From contig CAWDJV010000004.1 in the NCBI GenBank assembly GCA_963802795.1, positions 124,001 to 188,000 on the forward strand: DNA of 64,000 nucleotides, given 5' to 3'. Below are positions 15,970-24,136 of the stretch, in pieces (within the stretch, counting starts at the first letter, position 1; every line of letters starts with the position of its first letter). The notes under the pieces are model-generated. The model was not told the DNA's origin. It worked only from the letters and a program-made list of their open reading frames with translations, and did no database searches. A program made the position numbers and the translations under genes. Origin of the DNA: JAIBJN01 sp963802795 (lineage in GTDB: Bacteria; Actinomycetota; Thermoleophilia; Gaiellales; Gaiellaceae).

Positions 15970-16218
15970 CTCCGTGCTCGCCGCCGTCTAGCCACGTAGA
16001 GAGCGAGCGAGCGCGGGCCGTCCGGCGCACCGGCTCCGTCCGGCCGCAGTGGATCAGGAATGACCCGCTTGGGTCATCTCGCCCCCGTCGAGAGGTACCG
16101 ATGCTGGTGCCATGACGCAAACTCAGGCTAACACCCGTTCTCGAGCTCGTCTGCCCGTGTGGCATCACGTTCGAGCCGCCGCCGTGGTTCAACGCTGAGC
16201 TGGACGAGCCTGTTTGCG
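15970..16218. other. Intergenic accessory DNA with hairpin and zinc-ribbon peptide remnant
   Basis: This stretch between prs and the exonuclease gene has no complete gene. It holds a perfect 7-bp hairpin, ATGACCC-GCTT-GGGTCAT, at 16060-16077. From about 16114 an open frame ending in TAG at 16239-16241 reads LVCPCGITFEPPPWFN followed by CDECADGE, a two-site cysteine pattern resembling a zinc ribbon. That frame lacks an ATG, GTG or TTG start after the in-frame TGA upstream, so it is probably a gene remnant. Base composition is visibly less GC-rich than flanking genes. Confidence 0.4.
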
Positions 16219-17244
16219 ATGAGTGCGCGGACGGTGAGTAGCAACAACCACTTAGATCGAGACATCCCACGGCGGACGGACGAGTGGGTCGTCATCGACT
16301 TTGAGACAGCATCTTCCCGGGGGACTCCGTGTCAGATCGCTGCCCTTCGGTACCGGGACGGTGTTGAGTTAGAGCGTTTTCACCAGCCTCATCCACCAAC
16401 CCCCCGACGCGTTCTACCCGTTCAACGTCGCCCTTCACGGCATACGCCCGGAGATGGTCGAGGATGCGCCCTCTTGGCCCGAGGTGTGTGCCGAGCTCGT
16501 CCGGTTCGCCGGTGGAGACCGCTCGTTTCGCACTATGCGCCATTCGACATGGGTGTCGTTCGAGACGCCTGCGATCTCTGTGAGATCGACTGGCCCACCT
16601 TCCGCTACACCTGCACGGTGTCGATCTCGCGTCTGGTGTGGCCGGGGATGCAGAGCTACAGCCTTCCTCTCCTCAGCACCGAGCTTGGTCTGTCGGTAGA
16701 TGAGGATCTCACCCACGACGCGCTCTACGACTCCCGGTTGGCAGCCGAGGTGCTGAGTCGTGCGCTCGCGGCGAAAGGTGCGGCGAGCCTGGCGGATCTC
16801 CTGAGCGAGATCTGGCTGGCATTCGGTGAGGTTGCGCCTGATGGCTGGTTCGGATCGCGGGCTAGAGCTAGAGCGATCACGGCGGGGAGCATCAAACCAA
16901 GTGCGGACGCCGACCCTGACTCCCCGTTCTTGGGCAAGGTCGTCGTGTTCACGGGTGAACTCGCCATGGTGCGAAAGCTCGCTTGGCAGGCAGTGGCGAC
17001 TGCCGGCGGTCAGCCGAGCAACAACGTCTCGAAGAAGACGGACATGCTCGTCTGCGGCTACCAGGACATGGTGAAACTGGCGGTCGGCAAGACGAAGAGC
17101 AACAAGCTGCGAAACGCAGAAGAACTCCGCGCTGCCGGCGAGCCCATCGAGATCCTGACGGAGCGTGACTTCTTCAGGCTCCTCGGCGGAATCGAGAGGC
17201 CCCGAGCGAGCGTCGCTCGCTTGGCTGAATTTGCGTCGCGCTAA
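16219..17244 (+). pseudogene. DEDDh 3'-5' exonuclease with C-terminal BRCT domain, two compensating frameshifts
   Basis: The DnaQ-like nuclease fold is clear: Exo I VVIDFETAS (Asp and Glu ligands), Exo II SHYAPFDMGV and Exo III THDALYDSRLAAEVL. A BRCT domain (FLGKVVVFTGEL, SNNVSKKTDMLVCG) ends the protein, a combination related to polymerase III epsilon-like proofreaders of actinobacteria. Between a TTTT run at 16377-16380 and about 16517-16522, the sensible reading (FTSLIHQPPDAFYPFN, EDAPSWPEVCAELVRF) lies in the +1 frame; the original frame gives Arg/Pro-rich nonsense for about 47 residues without a stop. The total frame is thus open but probably inactive between Exo I and Exo II. Start may be ATG 16219 or GTG 16234. 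Confidence 0.75.
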
Positions 17245-17454
17245 CGCGCAACGCTACGCGCCGGTGTTCCAGTCGCTGGATAAGCGTCGCACGCGCCGCC
17301 ACTTGCCCCGCGATGCTGAACGGCGGTGGGGCGAAGGCCCGGTGGATGGGTCGGTCACGTGACGAACGCCAAGCCGGCCCAGCTCATCTAGAATTACGGA
17401 GGATCCAGACTCCCTCGGCGTCAGGGTGCACGGGTCGTTGCTGCGGCGGAGCTC
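17245..17454. other. Intergenic region at the right edge of the accessory patch
   Basis: I see no gene here. A TAGAAT hexamer at 17389-17394 could be the -10 of the small membrane protein gene at 17455, giving a leader of roughly 50 bases. A GGAGG follows at 17398-17402 without a start codon at a suitable distance. Confidence 0.3.
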
Positions 17455-17700
17455 ATGCAGCCGAAACCGCCGAGACGTGAGCGTTCTACCGCAGCGCCGC
17501 TCGACACGCCGCCGGACGTAGCCTCCGCCGAGGACGATCCCTGGGCCGGTGACGATGCCGCGTGGTCCGAAGCGGACTCCGCCGGGTCGCCGCCGACCGA
17601 CGACCTCCTCGGGCCGTCCCGCGGCATCGCCCTGGGGCTGCTCGTCGCCCTCGTGCTCTGGTCGCTCGCCGCGGTGCTCATCTGGCAGCTCTTCCTGTAA
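17455..17700 (+). CDS. Small single-pass membrane protein, function unknown
   Basis: An 81-residue protein. The first 55 residues are acidic and Pro/Ala/Asp-rich and look disordered. A single hydrophobic helix spans about residues 57-80 (GIALGLLVALVLWSLAAVLIW), ending at the C-terminus, so the bulk would face the cytoplasm as a tail-anchored protein. I do not recognise it. It precedes the 70-residue gene and rplY on the same strand. Confidence 0.5.
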   Translation: MQPKPPRRERSTAAPLDTPPDVASAEDDPWAGDDAAWSEADSAGSPPTDDLLGPSRGIALGLLVALVLWSLAAVLIWQLFL

Positions 17701-17771
17701 GCGCGGAGGCGGTACCCCGTCCGAGGGCTCCCGGCCGACGGCCCTTGCGCCGATGAGAGAACTGCGGCCCA

Positions 17772-17984
17772 GTGAGAATCCGACTCCCCGATCCTGCGCT
17801 TCTCGATCAGCTGAGCGCCCATTACTCGCGCTCGGGCTTTGCCGTGCGCCGCGCCGGAGAGCGGGAGCTCGAGGTCTCGCGTCCCGACGCCCCGGACGAG
17901 GCTCAAGGCAGGCGCGAGATCGAGACGCACCTCGTGGTCTGGGGGCTCCTCCACCCCGAGACGCCTGCAGACGTCGTCGGCTAG
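17772..17984 (+). CDS. Small conserved-looking protein, function unknown
   Basis: A 70-residue soluble protein with a GTG start, beginning RIRLPDPALLDQLSAHYSRS and containing alternating charged and apolar residues consistent with an alpha/beta fold (FAVRRAGERELEVS, ETHLVVWGLLHP). Codon use fits the neighbourhood. No motif identifies a function. It lies directly before rplY and may belong with the 17455 gene. Confidence 0.5.
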   Translation: MRIRLPDPALLDQLSAHYSRSGFAVRRAGERELEVSRPDAPDEAQGRREIETHLVVWGLLHPETPADVVG

Positions 17985-18024
17985 CGACTCGACCCCACCG
18001 GGCTGCCCCGGAGCAGTCCTTCGC

Positions 18025-18030
18025 TAGACT
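18025..18030 (+). promoter_or_regulatory. Putative -10 box of rplY
   Basis: TAGACT ends 11 bases before the ATG at 18042 and overlaps the alternative TTG start at 18030. It therefore decides for the ATG and predicts a leader of about 4-5 bases. Confidence 0.4.
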
Positions 18031-18041
18031 TGCCCGCCGGA

Positions 18042-18743
18042 ATGGCCGGTGAGCGCTTGAAGCTGGAGGTCAAGGAGCGCGAGTCGCGCGGAAGCGCCGA
18101 CGCGCGCCGCTTGCGTGCGAACGGCGTCGTTCCCGGTGTCCTCTACGGAGGCGGCAAAAGGCCCCACCCCTTCACCGTCGAGGAGCGCGAGCTTCGCAAG
18201 GTGTTGACCGGCGAGCACGGCCTGCACGCGATTCTCGACATCCTCTTCGAGGGCCAGAAGACGCCCCACCACGCTGTCCTCAAGGAGTACCAGCTCGACC
18301 CCGTGCGTACGCGGCTCCTGCACATCGACCTGCACGAGGTCCGGCTCGACCAGCCGATCCAGGCGCAGGTCGCCGTGGCGCTCGTCGGCGAGTCCCAGGG
18401 CGTGAAGGAGGGCGGCGTGCTCACGCTCGTCCTGCGGGACATCAACGTCCAGGCCCTGCCGATGGAGGTGCCCGACGGTCTCGAGCTCGATATCTCGGAC
18501 ATGGCGATCGGCGACAGCCTCCGGGTCGCCGACCTCAGGATCCCCGAGGGAGTGACCCTTCTCGACGATCCGGAGTCGGTCGTCACGACGGTGACGCCGC
18601 CGACGAAGGTCGAGCTGCCCGAAGAGGTCGAGGTGGAGGAGGAGGCCCTCGAGGGCGAGGAGCTGCTCGAGGGCGAGGTCGAGGAGGGCGAGGAGGCCCC
18701 CACGGCCGAGGGCGAGCAGCCCGAAGAGCCCGAAGAGGCCTAA
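18042..18743 (+). CDS. rplY: 50S ribosomal protein L25/general stress protein Ctc
   Basis: L25 binds 5S rRNA in the large subunit. This is the long Ctc type of 233 residues: an N-terminal 5S-binding beta-barrel (about 1-95; KERESRGSADARRLRANG, VPGVLYGG) and a C-terminal TL5 domain (about 96-185; LVGESQGVKEGG, LELDISDMAIGD). A very acidic Glu-rich tail of about 45 residues follows. ATG 18042 is preferred over TTG 18030 because of the overlapping -10 hexamer. pth follows 6 bases after the stop, as is common. Confidence 0.94.
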   Translation: MAGERLKLEVKERESRGSADARRLRANGVVPGVLYGGGKRPHPFTVEERELRKVLTGEHGLHAILDILFEGQKTPHHAVLKEYQLDPVRTRLLHIDLHEVRLDQPIQAQVAVALVGESQGVKEGGVLTLVLRDINVQALPMEVPDGLELDISDMAIGDSLRVADLRIPEGVTLLDDPESVVTTVTPPTKVELPEEVEVEEEALEGEELLEGEVEEGEEAPTAEGEQPEEPEEA

Positions 18744-18749
18744 GCCTCG

Positions 18750-19352
18750 ATGCGCCTGTTTCGTCGAGGCGAAAAGGCCTCGACGAACGCCCTGCTCGTC
18801 GCCGGCCTCGGGAACCCCGGCCGCGAGTACGGGACCACCCGCCACAACGTCGGCTTCATGGTGTGCGACGAGCTTGCACGCCGGCACGGCGGAACTTTCC
18901 GCTCGAAGTTCTCGGGGGACCTCGGCGAGCTGCGGCTCGACGGCGAGCGCGTCTCGCTCCTGAAGCCCCAGACGTACATGAACGAGTCCGGACGCTCTGT
19001 CGGCGCGGCCACACGCTTCTTCAAGGTCCCGCCGGAGCGGCTGCTGGTGGTCCACGACGAGGTCGACCTCGAGACCGGGCGGCTGCAAGCGCGGGCAGGC
19101 GGCGGCCTCGCCGGCCACAACGGGCTGCGCTCCATCGCGCAGCATCTGGGAACGCAGGAGTTCCTCCGTCTGCGCGTCGGTGTCGGGAGGCCGGAGCGGG
19201 GCGACCCGCGACCCGTGGCGGACTTCCTCCTCTCCCAGTTCGCGGCGGACGTCGACGTGGAAGGGCTCGTGGCACGGGCCGCCGACTGCGTGGAGACGAT
19301 CGCCCGCGAGGGTCTCGAGGAAGCGCAACGCCGCTTCAACGAGCGCGTGTGA
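18750..19352 (+). CDS. pth: Peptidyl-tRNA hydrolase
   Basis: Pth recycles peptidyl-tRNA released from stalled ribosomes by cutting the ester bond. The 200-residue enzyme shows GLGNPGREYGTTRHNVGF with the catalytic His, KPQTYMNESG, VVHDEVDLETG with the conserved Asp, and GGGLAGHNGLRSI. A short extension of about 14 residues precedes the fold. It forms an operon with rplY. A 65-base interspersed repeat begins 50 bases after its stop. Confidence 0.96.
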   Translation: MRLFRRGEKASTNALLVAGLGNPGREYGTTRHNVGFMVCDELARRHGGTFRSKFSGDLGELRLDGERVSLLKPQTYMNESGRSVGAATRFFKVPPERLLVVHDEVDLETGRLQARAGGGLAGHNGLRSIAQHLGTQEFLRLRVGVGRPERGDPRPVADFLLSQFAADVDVEGLVARAADCVETIAREGLEEAQRRFNERV

Positions 19353-19401
19353 CGCGTAGGGCCGGCGCACTCCCCAGCGTCGGCACGAACTCGACACGAT
19401 G

Positions 19402-19466
19402 CGTGCGCCACGCGTGCGCTCTTCTCCGTTAGGCTCGCAGCGGAGGGAGGCCCGCGGCCGGCCCCT
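19402..19466. repeat. 65-base interspersed REP-like repeat, copy 1
   Basis: This sequence recurs at 26255-26319 with only three mismatches over 65 bases and in the same orientation. In this copy the right end joins flanking sequence to form a perfect 8-bp stem, GCGGAGGG (19440-19447) with CCCTCCGC (19463-19470). It lies in the gap after pth. Confidence 0.7.
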
Positions 19467-19532
19467 CCGCCGGTTCGGACGCCTTCGTGAACTCCGGGCG
19501 CATTGCGGCTCGGCCACCCGGGCGCCGTGGCC

Positions 19533-19757
19533 TCAGCTGAGCTCGGCTGGCAGCTCGGCCTCGTCGATCCGGACACGCACGAAGAGGCCACCGCCCGGTG
19601 CGCGCCCGTACTCGACCCGGAGAGCCTCGGGCCGCACCTGTGAGAGCGAGGCGGCGTGCTCGTCCTGCCAGCGGCGGAACGCCCCGGCGGCGTCGGGAGG
19701 GTCGAAGGACGCGACGAGCTTCGGCCGCGTCCCGATGGGCTGGAGCTCACCGGCCAT
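19533..19757 (-). CDS. Small hypothetical protein
   Basis: A 74-residue protein with mixed alpha/beta character (KLVASFDPPDAAGAFRRW, GGGLFVRVRIDEAELP). It looks like a small soluble domain but I do not recognise the family. The ATG start at 19757 is supported by TACGAT 8 bases upstream, which would make it leaderless and divergent from mfd. It lies between the repeat and mfd. Confidence 0.5.
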   Translation of the reverse strand: MAGELQPIGTRPKLVASFDPPDAAGAFRRWQDEHAASLSQVRPEALRVEYGRAPGGGLFVRVRIDEAELPAELS

Positions 19758-19765
19758 GCGCCCGA

Positions 19766-19771
19766 ATCGTA
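19766..19771 (-). promoter_or_regulatory. Putative -10 box of the 74-residue gene
   Basis: TACGAT on the minus strand ends 8 bases before the ATG at 19757, the leaderless spacing seen for other genes in this window. Confidence 0.35.
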
Positions 19772-19795
19772 CGGCCTCTTCCCGGACTCGGCGGC

Positions 19796-19801
19796 TAGGA
19801 T
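19796..19801 (+). promoter_or_regulatory. Putative -10 box of mfd
   Basis: TAGGAT places the transcription start near 19807, just before the palindrome at 19811-19826. It overlaps an alternative ATG at 19800 and so argues for the ATG at 19836. Confidence 0.4.
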
Positions 19802-19810
19802 GACCCCCCG

Positions 19811-19826
19811 CGGAACGGCCGTTCCG
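19811..19826. promoter_or_regulatory. LexA (SOS) box-like perfect palindrome upstream of mfd
   Basis: CGGAACGGCCGTTCCG is a perfect 16-base palindrome with core GAAC-N4-GTTC, the Gram-positive LexA consensus. It lies just downstream of the predicted transcription start and 9 bases before the mfd ATG, an ideal repressor position. The match is seen; LexA binding is inference. Confidence 0.55.
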
Positions 19827-19835
19827 CCCCTCGTC

Positions 19836-22800
19836 ATGGACCGTTCGACAGCCACTTCAGCCCCCGCACTCGCACCGATCGCCCGCGCCCTCGCGGAGGG
19901 AGAGCGCCTGCGCGAGCTCTTGGCCGATCCGGCGGACGCCCGCGTCTCGGAGCCGATCCTTCCGCTCGTCCTGGCCGCGCTCAGCCTCGCCCACGGCGGC
20001 CCCCTCGTCTGCATCCTTCCGGACGATGCGCAGGCCCGCGACGCCGCCGAGGGAGCCGGCTGGTTTCTGGGCGAGGAGCGCGTCGGTCTCTTCGCTTCGC
20101 GCGGTGTCCGTTGGGAGAGCGGGCTGGAGTCGCCGCCGCACCTCGTCGGGGAGCGCGCGCGGGCGCTCGAGGTGCTTGCCCGCGGCGGGCTCGTGTGCGC
20201 GTCGGCCCTCGGCGCGGCGGAGGGCATCCCGCCCGCTGACGTCCGCCCCGAGCCGATCACGATCCGCAGCGGCGACGAGCCCGGCGTCGACGGGCTCGCC
20301 GAACGTCTCGCCGGCGCCGGCTACGAGCGCGTCCCCCAGGCCGAGGAGCGCGGCCAGTTCGCCGTGAGGGGAGGCATCGTCGACGTCTTCCCGTCTACCG
20401 GCCGCGAGCCGGTCCGCATCGAGCTCTTCGGCGACGAGGTCGAGTCGCTCCGCGCTTTCTCTCCGTTCACACAGCGGACGCTGCATGCGCTCGACGAGGC
20501 GATCGTCTTCCCGGCGGTCGAACGACGCCTCGACGCGACCGAACCGTCGCTTCCCGACGAGGACGAGCCGCCGCGGGTTCCCGCCGACCTCGTTCGGCCA
20601 TTGCCGCCCCCGGACTTCGTCTGGAACGCCGAGGAGGCGGAGGAAGCCGTGCGGGAGGAACTGGGGCGCGGCCTCGAGCTCGCGGATGCCGTTCACCTCT
20701 CGGAGCTCCCGGCCGGCCAGCGCCACGCCTTCGAGGCGCAGCGTCCCGCCGTCGCCGCCCGCGGCCTCGCCGAGGCCGAGCGCGACCTCCTGGCGTACGT
20801 CCGCGGTGGGAGCCGGGTGGTTGTCACCTTCCCGCACCGAGGTGAGGCGCTGCGCAGGAAGGCGCTCCTCCGCCGCATCGAAGCGGTCGTCCTCGAGCCC
20901 GGTGACGAGCTCCTGGACGAGCCGGGCCTCGTCTTCGCGGTCTCGCCGGCCCGCCGGGGGTTCGTCCTCCGCGACCTCGGCGTCATCGTTCTCCCCGATA
21001 CGCAGGTCTTCCGCAAGCGCCCTCCTCGCGCGGACGTTCGCGTCGGGCGTGCCCTCCAGAGCTTCGCCGACCTGCGAACGGGCGACTACGTCGTCCACGA
21101 GGACCACGGTGTCGGCAAGCTGCTCGGCTTCGAGACGAAGACGGTGGCGGGTGTCACGCGCGACTACCTCTTCCTCGCCTTCCGCGGCGACGACCGCCTC
21201 TACGTCCCCCACGAGCAGATCGGCAAGGTCTCGCGCTACGTCGGTGCCGATGGCCACGTCCCGGCGCTCTCGAAGCTGGGCGGAAAAGCCTGGCAGGCGA
21301 TCAAGAACCGGGCCCGGGCGGGCGCGCACGAGCTTGCAGGGGAACTGCTCGCTCTGTATGCGCGGCGACAGCAGGCGACCGGCACGGCGTTCGAGGTCGA
21401 GGGCGAGCTGATGGAGCGGCTCGAGGCGAGCTTCCCGTACGAGGAGACGCCCGACCAGCGGCAGGCGATCGAGGTGGTCAAAGAGGATCTCGAGGCGTCG
21501 CGGCCCATGGACCGGCTCGTCTGCGGCGACGTCGGGTTCGGAAAGACCGAGGTGGCAGTGCGCGCAGCGTTCGTCGCGGTCGCCAACGGCGCGCAGGCGC
21601 TGATGCTCGCGCCGACGACGATCCTCGTGCAGCAGCACTGGAACACCTTCCGGGAGCGCTACCGCGATCTCCCTGTCAGCGTCGAGATGGTCTCCCGCTT
21701 CCGGAAGCCAGCGGAGGCGAAGCGCGTGCTGGCCGACTTCGCCGCAGGCAAGGTCGACGTCTTGATCGGGACCCACCGAGTCCTCTCGCGCGACGTCGTT
21801 CCAAAGCAGCTCGGGCTGGTGATCGTGGACGAGGAGCAGCGGTTCGGTGTCGCACAAAAGGAGCTCCTGCGCCAGCTCCGCCTCGAGGTCGACGTCCTCG
21901 CCCTCTCGGCGACTCCGATTCCGCGGACCCTGCACATGTCGCTCGCCGGCCTCCGCGACATCAGCGTGATCGAGACGCCGCCTCACGGCCGACGCCCGAT
22001 CCGAACGCACGTCGGTGAGTACGAGGAAGAGCTTCTCCGCGCGGCGCTCCTCCGCGAGCACGAGCGCGGAGGCCAGTCGTTCTACCTCCACAACAGGGTG
22101 GAGACGATCGAGGAGGCGGCCGAGCACCTGCGCCAGCTGTGCCCGGAGCTTCGCTTCCTCGTCGCGCACGGCCAGATGAGGGAGCGCGAGCTCGAGGAGC
22201 ACATGCTCTCGTTCCTCTCCGGCGACGCGGACGTGCTCGTCTCGACGACGATCATCGAGTCCGGGCTCGACATCCCCCAGGCCAACACGCTGGCCGTCGA
22301 CAGGGCGGACGCGCTCGGGCTGGCCCAGCTCTACCAGATCCGCGGTCGCGTGGGCCGGAGCGACGTCGTCGCGCACGCGTACCTCTTCTACCCCGACGGC
22401 CGGGAGCTGTCCCCCGAGGCGCGGGCGCGGCTGGCCACGCTCGCAGACCACACCGAGCTGGGCAGCGGTTTCGCCATTGCCATGCGCGATCTCGAGATCC
22501 GGGGCGCGGGTGCCCTCCTGGGCGCCGAGCAGTCCGGGCACGTCGCCGCGATCGGCTTCGAGCTCTACGTCGAGCTGCTGGGCGAGGCGGTCGCCGAGCT
22601 CGCGGGCACCCGCCGCGCGGCCGCCCGGCCGGTACGCGTCGACGCGCAGGTCGACGCCTACGTTCCCGCGGACTACATGCCCGCCGAGGCGCAGAAAATC
22701 GACCTGCACCGGCGCCTGGCACTGGTGGAGTCGGAGGACGAGCTCCGGGAGCTTCAGGCCGGAACGGAAGACCGGTTCGGGCCGCTTCCCGAGCCCGTCG

Positions 22801-23051
22801 AGAGCCTCTTCGCCATCCAGGAGGCGAAGCTGAAGCTCGCCCGCATCGGAGCCGACTACCTCGTCTTCCGCGGCGGCCGCGCGGCCGTCGGCCCGCTCCT
22901 CCTCGGCTCCGCGGAGCTGCGGGCGCTCCGCCCCACGGCTCCGACCGCCGTCTACTCGAGCGCGAAGCGGGAGATCACCCAGAGGGGGGACGGGTTCCCC
23001 CGAGCGCTGGCGCTGGTCGATGCTATCCTCGACCTACGGCTGTCCGCCTAG
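19836..23051 (+). CDS. mfd: Transcription-repair coupling factor
   Basis: Mfd removes RNA polymerase stalled at DNA lesions and recruits UvrA. The 1071-residue protein has the UvrB-like N-terminal module, the RNAP-interacting domain (about 400-470; RTGDYVVHEDHGVGKLLG), and a RecG-like translocase with GDVGFGKTEVA (about 565-575), the DEEQ box VDEEQRFG (about 664), SATPIPRTL and QIRGRVGRS (about 833). The C-terminal TRCF domain follows. ATG 19836 is chosen over ATG 19800 because a -10 hexamer and a LexA-like palindrome lie between. Length is near the family norm (about 1150), slightly short at the N-terminus. The chaperone gene follows after 11 bases. Confidence 0.95.
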   Translation: MDRSTATSAPALAPIARALAEGERLRELLADPADARVSEPILPLVLAALSLAHGGPLVCILPDDAQARDAAEGAGWFLGEERVGLFASRGVRWESGLESPPHLVGERARALEVLARGGLVCASALGAAEGIPPADVRPEPITIRSGDEPGVDGLAERLAGAGYERVPQAEERGQFAVRGGIVDVFPSTGREPVRIELFGDEVESLRAFSPFTQRTLHALDEAIVFPAVERRLDATEPSLPDEDEPPRVPADLVRPLPPPDFVWNAEEAEEAVREELGRGLELADAVHLSELPAGQRHAFEAQRPAVAARGLAEAERDLLAYVRGGSRVVVTFPHRGEALRRKALLRRIEAVVLEPGDELLDEPGLVFAVSPARRGFVLRDLGVIVLPDTQVFRKRPPRADVRVGRALQSFADLRTGDYVVHEDHGVGKLLGFETKTVAGVTRDYLFLAFRGDDRLYVPHEQIGKVSRYVGADGHVPALSKLGGKAWQAIKNRARAGAHELAGELLALYARRQQATGTAFEVEGELMERLEASFPYEETPDQRQAIEVVKEDLEASRPMDRLVCGDVGFGKTEVAVRAAFVAVANGAQALMLAPTTILVQQHWNTFRERYRDLPVSVEMVSRFRKPAEAKRVLADFAAGKVDVLIGTHRVLSRDVVPKQLGLVIVDEEQRFGVAQKELLRQLRLEVDVLALSATPIPRTLHMSLAGLRDISVIETPPHGRRPIRTHVGEYEEELLRAALLREHERGGQSFYLHNRVETIEEAAEHLRQLCPELRFLVAHGQMRERELEEHMLSFLSGDADVLVSTTIIESGLDIPQANTLAVDRADALGLAQLYQIRGRVGRSDVVAHAYLFYPDGRELSPEARARLATLADHTELGSGFAIAMRDLEIRGAGALLGAEQSGHVAAIGFELYVELLGEAVAELAGTRRAAARPVRVDAQVDAYVPADYMPAEAQKIDLHRRLALVESEDELRELQAGTEDRFGPLPEPVESLFAIQEAKLKLARIGADYLVFRGGRAAVGPLLLGSAELRALRPTAPTAVYSSAKREITQRGDGFPRALALVDAILDLRLSA

Positions 23052-23062
23052 CAGTTGGCCCT

Positions 23063-24133
23063 ATGCCTTTTTGGTCTCGCCTAATCGCCCTTCTCGCTGC
23101 GCTCGCACTCGGTGTCGCTGCCGCAGGCTGCGGCGGTGGCGACGAGGAGTCCGAGTCGATCGACGTCCCGGCCGGCGCGATCGCCGTCGTCGGCGGCCAG
23201 GAGATCCCCAAGGCCGAGTACGACCGGCTGCTGACAGCCGCAGAAAAGACCTACAAGGCGCGTGAGCAGGAGTTCCCCGAGGCCGGGACCCCCGAGTTCG
23301 CCCAGCTTCGGAATGCGATCGTCCGCAACCTCGTCGAGACGACGCAGTTCGAGATCGCGGCGCAGGAGCTCGGCATCGAGATCACCGACAAGGAGATCGA
23401 CGAGCGCCTCAACGAGCTGAAGGAGCAGTACTTCGAGGGCGACGAGCAACGCTACAAGGACGAGCTCGAGGCCCAGGGGCTGACGGAGGAACAGGTGAGG
23501 AGCGATCTGGAGACGCGTCTGCTCTCGGAGAAGGTCTTCGAGGAGGTCACGAGCAAGGTCGAGGTCACCGACGAGGAGATCCAGAAGTACTACGACGAGA
23601 ACAAGGCGCAGTTCGAGACGCCCGCCTCGCGCGAGGTTCGCCACATCCTCGTCAAGTCGAAGGCCAAGGCCGACGCGCTCCACCGGCAGCTCGAGAACGG
23701 CGCCAACTTCGCGCAGCTCGCCAAGGAGAACTCCACCGACACCGCCTCGAAGGAGCAGGGCGGGAAGTTCACCGCCCAGCAGGGCGCGACGGTCGCGCCG
23801 TTCGACAAGGTTGCGTTCGACCTCGAGACCGGCGAGCTCTCCGAGCCGGTCAAGACACAGTTCGGCTGGCACATCATCGAGGCCGTCGGCGACCCGAAGG
23901 CCAAGGCCACCCAGGAGCTGTCGGAGGTCGAGGAGCAGATCCAGACGACGCTGCTCGAGGAGAAGCGGAACACGCGGATCAACGAGTGGGTCGAGGAGCT
24001 CCGCAAGCGCTTCGAGGACCAGACCGGATATGCGCCGGGCTTCGCTCCGCCTCCGCCTGCTGAGACGACGTCCGGAGGCGGAGACACCGGTACGGCACCC
24101 GCTCCGGCGGAGACGGAGACCGAGACCGAGTAG
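23063..24133 (+). CDS. Parvulin-type peptidyl-prolyl isomerase lipoprotein (SurA/PrsA-like)
   Basis: A 356-residue extracytoplasmic foldase. Residues 1-23 form a lipoprotein signal ending GVAAAGC (Cys23), followed by a Glu/Ser linker. A SurA-N-like helical chaperone region spans about 35-185. The rotamase domain (about 188-290) has REVRHILVKSKAKADA, FAQLAKENSTDTAS, GGKFTAQQG and TQFGWHIIEAV. A helical segment and a Pro/Thr/Glu-rich tail follow. It probably assists secreted protein folding. Its place between mfd and mazG is conserved in actinobacteria. Confidence 0.9.
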   Translation: MPFWSRLIALLAALALGVAAAGCGGGDEESESIDVPAGAIAVVGGQEIPKAEYDRLLTAAEKTYKAREQEFPEAGTPEFAQLRNAIVRNLVETTQFEIAAQELGIEITDKEIDERLNELKEQYFEGDEQRYKDELEAQGLTEEQVRSDLETRLLSEKVFEEVTSKVEVTDEEIQKYYDENKAQFETPASREVRHILVKSKAKADALHRQLENGANFAQLAKENSTDTASKEQGGKFTAQQGATVAPFDKVAFDLETGELSEPVKTQFGWHIIEAVGDPKAKATQELSEVEEQIQTTLLEEKRNTRINEWVEELRKRFEDQTGYAPGFAPPPPAETTSGGGDTGTAPAPAETETETE

Positions 24134-24136
24134 CCG

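Noticed and set aside
19800..19835. ATG 19800 as the start of mfd
   Set aside because: It overlaps the -10 hexamer and would place the LexA-like palindrome inside the coding region; homologous sequence begins later.
19857..22709. A 950-codon minus-strand open frame
   Set aside because: Antisense to mfd; its translation is low-complexity Arg/Glu/Asp/Leu with no domain.
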